Shown: positions 7,760-8,522 of the stretch, piece after piece | Layout of the letters: the number at the start of each line of letters is the position of its first letter | Numbering within the stretch: position 1 is the stretch's first letter | Assembly (NCBI GenBank): GCA_026400305.1 | Contig: JAPLPI010000410.1 | Coordinates: forward strand, 1-8,522 | Direction of reading: 5' to 3' | Length of the DNA: 8,522 nt | Source: Alphaproteobacteria bacterium | GTDB lineage: Bacteria > Pseudomonadota > Alphaproteobacteria > Micropepsales > Micropepsaceae | Position numbers and translations under genes: made by a program | Notes under the pieces: model-generated | Database searches by the model: none | What the model was told of the DNA's origin: nothing | The model's input: only the letters and a program-made list of their open reading frames with translations

Positions 7760-7929
7760 ACAGTCTCCTAGATAATTGCTTTGTTCTGACGTGAAAAAGG
7801 CGCGAATTCAAGGTACGGTATTTACTTAAATATTTCTCATGATAACAGAAGGTTATAACCCCCCGCAGCGATAGAAATTCCTAGACTGGCTGGGTGTGTT
7901 GGGCGCGGGGTCGATTGGCTGAGGGCCCT
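7760..7929 (-). promoter_or_regulatory. Leader/promoter region upstream of ugd
   Basis: This 170-bp gap separates the flavoprotein stop from ugd. It contains a strong ribosome-binding site (TAGGAGA, 7770-7764), an AT-rich block at about 7817-7860 and a perfect 10-bp palindrome GGTTATAACC (7851-7860). It also holds a long-range CCCCGC/GCGGGG pair (7861-7866 and 7905-7910) with a 38-base loop. The AT-rich block is the likeliest place for the promoter of the sugar-nucleotide operon, but I find no convincing -35/-10 pair. There is no clear terminator for the preceding gene. The role is inferred from position. Confidence 0.35.
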
Positions 7930-8522
7930 TTAGTCCTGGAGCAGGCCTGTCACATATTCGCCCAGTGCGAGTGACGCGGTTAGGCCCGGCGATTCAATGC
8001 CAAATAAGTTCACCAATCCGGGCAGGCCGTGCACCGCGGGGCCATCAATACGAAAATCAGCATTGGGTTCAGATTTTCCGCAAAGCTTTGGTCGCACGCC
8101 GGCATAGTCCGCCGTGAGCATGTCTTGGCGTATGCCTGGCCACCAGCGTTTGATGAGGGACGTAAATTTTGCAGTCACGCCGGGCGACACGGCGTAGTCT
8201 ATTGCTGCGGGGTCGCTGCCCTCCAGCCACTCCACATCCGGCCCAAAGCGGGCCCGTCCCCCCATGTCGAGCGTCACGTGCACGCCCAGTCCGCCGGGCT
8301 CTGGCACGGGGTAGACTAGATGATGGAAGGGCGACTTTACTGATAGGGCGGCATAATTTCCCTTGGCCAGGTGAAGGGCGGGGATATCCGTCAGTCCCTC
8401 GGTAAGTCCTGCCACACTCTGTGCCCAAAGGCCCGCGGCATTGACCAGTAGGTTTGTTTCCAGCTCTATGTCTTCGCCGTCGCTAGTCACTGAGAGTGTC
8501 CAGCCATTGCCGGCCCGCGCAA
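7930..8522 (-). CDS. FAD-dependent oxidoreductase, L-2-hydroxyglutarate oxidase-like, 5' partial
   Basis: C-terminal 196 or so residues of a DAO-superfamily flavoprotein. The frame stays open to the right window edge, so the N-terminal FAD-binding GxGxxG motif is outside. The GTG at 8490 is internal and not the start. Visible are LLVNAAGLWAQSVA, the second FAD-contact segment typical of the family, LAKGNYAAL, LVYPVPEPGGLGVHVTLDMGG, ADYAGVRPKL, and the C-terminal NLFGIESPGLTASLALGEYV. The last of these matches the L-2-hydroxyglutarate dehydrogenase/oxidase (LhgO/L2HGDH) group closely. Such enzymes oxidise L-2-hydroxyglutarate to 2-oxoglutarate, often at the membrane. Glycerol-3-phosphate or D-amino-acid oxidase relatives are less likely. 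It has no evident link to the sugar-nucleotide genes beyond the shared strand, and the 170-bp gap suggests a separate unit. Confidence 0.85.
   Translation of the reverse strand, partial: ARAGNGWTLSVTSDGEDIELETNLLVNAAGLWAQSVAGLTEGLTDIPALHLAKGNYAALSVKSPFHHLVYPVPEPGGLGVHVTLDMGGRARFGPDVEWLEGSDPAAIDYAVSPGVTAKFTSLIKRWWPGIRQDMLTADYAGVRPKLCGKSEPNADFRIDGPAVHGLPGLVNLFGIESPGLTASLALGEYVTGLLQD

Noticed and set aside
7861..7910. CCCCGC/GCGGGG pair as a terminator for the flavoprotein gene
   Set aside because: The loop is 38 bases and no U-rich tail follows on the minus strand.
8029..8428. Open frames on both strands inside the flavoprotein gene
   Set aside because: They overlap a well-conserved oxidoreductase frame and have arginine-rich shadow composition, so they are not genes.
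1..8522. CRISPR arrays, tRNA/rRNA genes, transposons, phage or defence genes
   Set aside because: I saw no spaced direct repeats, no cloverleaf-like sequence and no transposase, integrase or nuclease motifs. All sizeable frames belong to metabolic families.

Overview
The window looks like ordinary chromosomal DNA of a Gram-negative bacterium, most likely an alphaproteobacterium. That assignment rests on the moderately high G+C content, the protein sequences, a fused CysN/CysC enzyme and an L-2-hydroxyglutarate oxidase-type flavoprotein. It is a judgement from sequence feel, not a database result. I see no tRNA, rRNA, CRISPR array, insertion sequence or phage gene.

Left half, plus strand (1-3394). 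The window opens inside a cysNC gene, whose GTPase N-terminus lies off the edge. It is complete through its APS-kinase domain and ends at 1410. After a 101-bp gap that carries a small hairpin come a class I/II PLP aminotransferase (1512-2690) and, 29 bp later, a beta-phosphoglucomutase-like HAD hydrolase (2720-3394). These two probably form a short operon whose substrates cannot be read from the sequence.

Right half, minus strand (8522-3467). The C-terminal part of an FAD-dependent L-2-hydroxyglutarate oxidase-like protein enters from the right edge. A 170-bp AT-rich gap follows, and then a sugar-nucleotide cluster reading leftward: ugd (UDP-glucose 6-dehydrogenase), gmd (GDP-mannose 4,6-dehydratase), fcl (GDP-L-fucose synthase) and a UDP-glucuronate 4-epimerase-like gene. 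ugd, gmd and fcl overlap one another by a few bases and look translationally coupled. Together they would supply UDP-glucuronate, UDP-galacturonate and GDP-L-fucose for a surface or exported polysaccharide. The two gene sets converge at about 3395-3466.

The most notable anomaly is in fcl. The open frame stops at 253 codons, yet an excellent match to the normal Fcl C-terminus follows immediately in another frame. About 41 codons (roughly 122 bp) appear to be missing at 4639-4645, so the gene is either a recent deletion/frameshift pseudogene or an assembly artefact. Otherwise the genes are recognisable known families, and I do not see a convincing new system.
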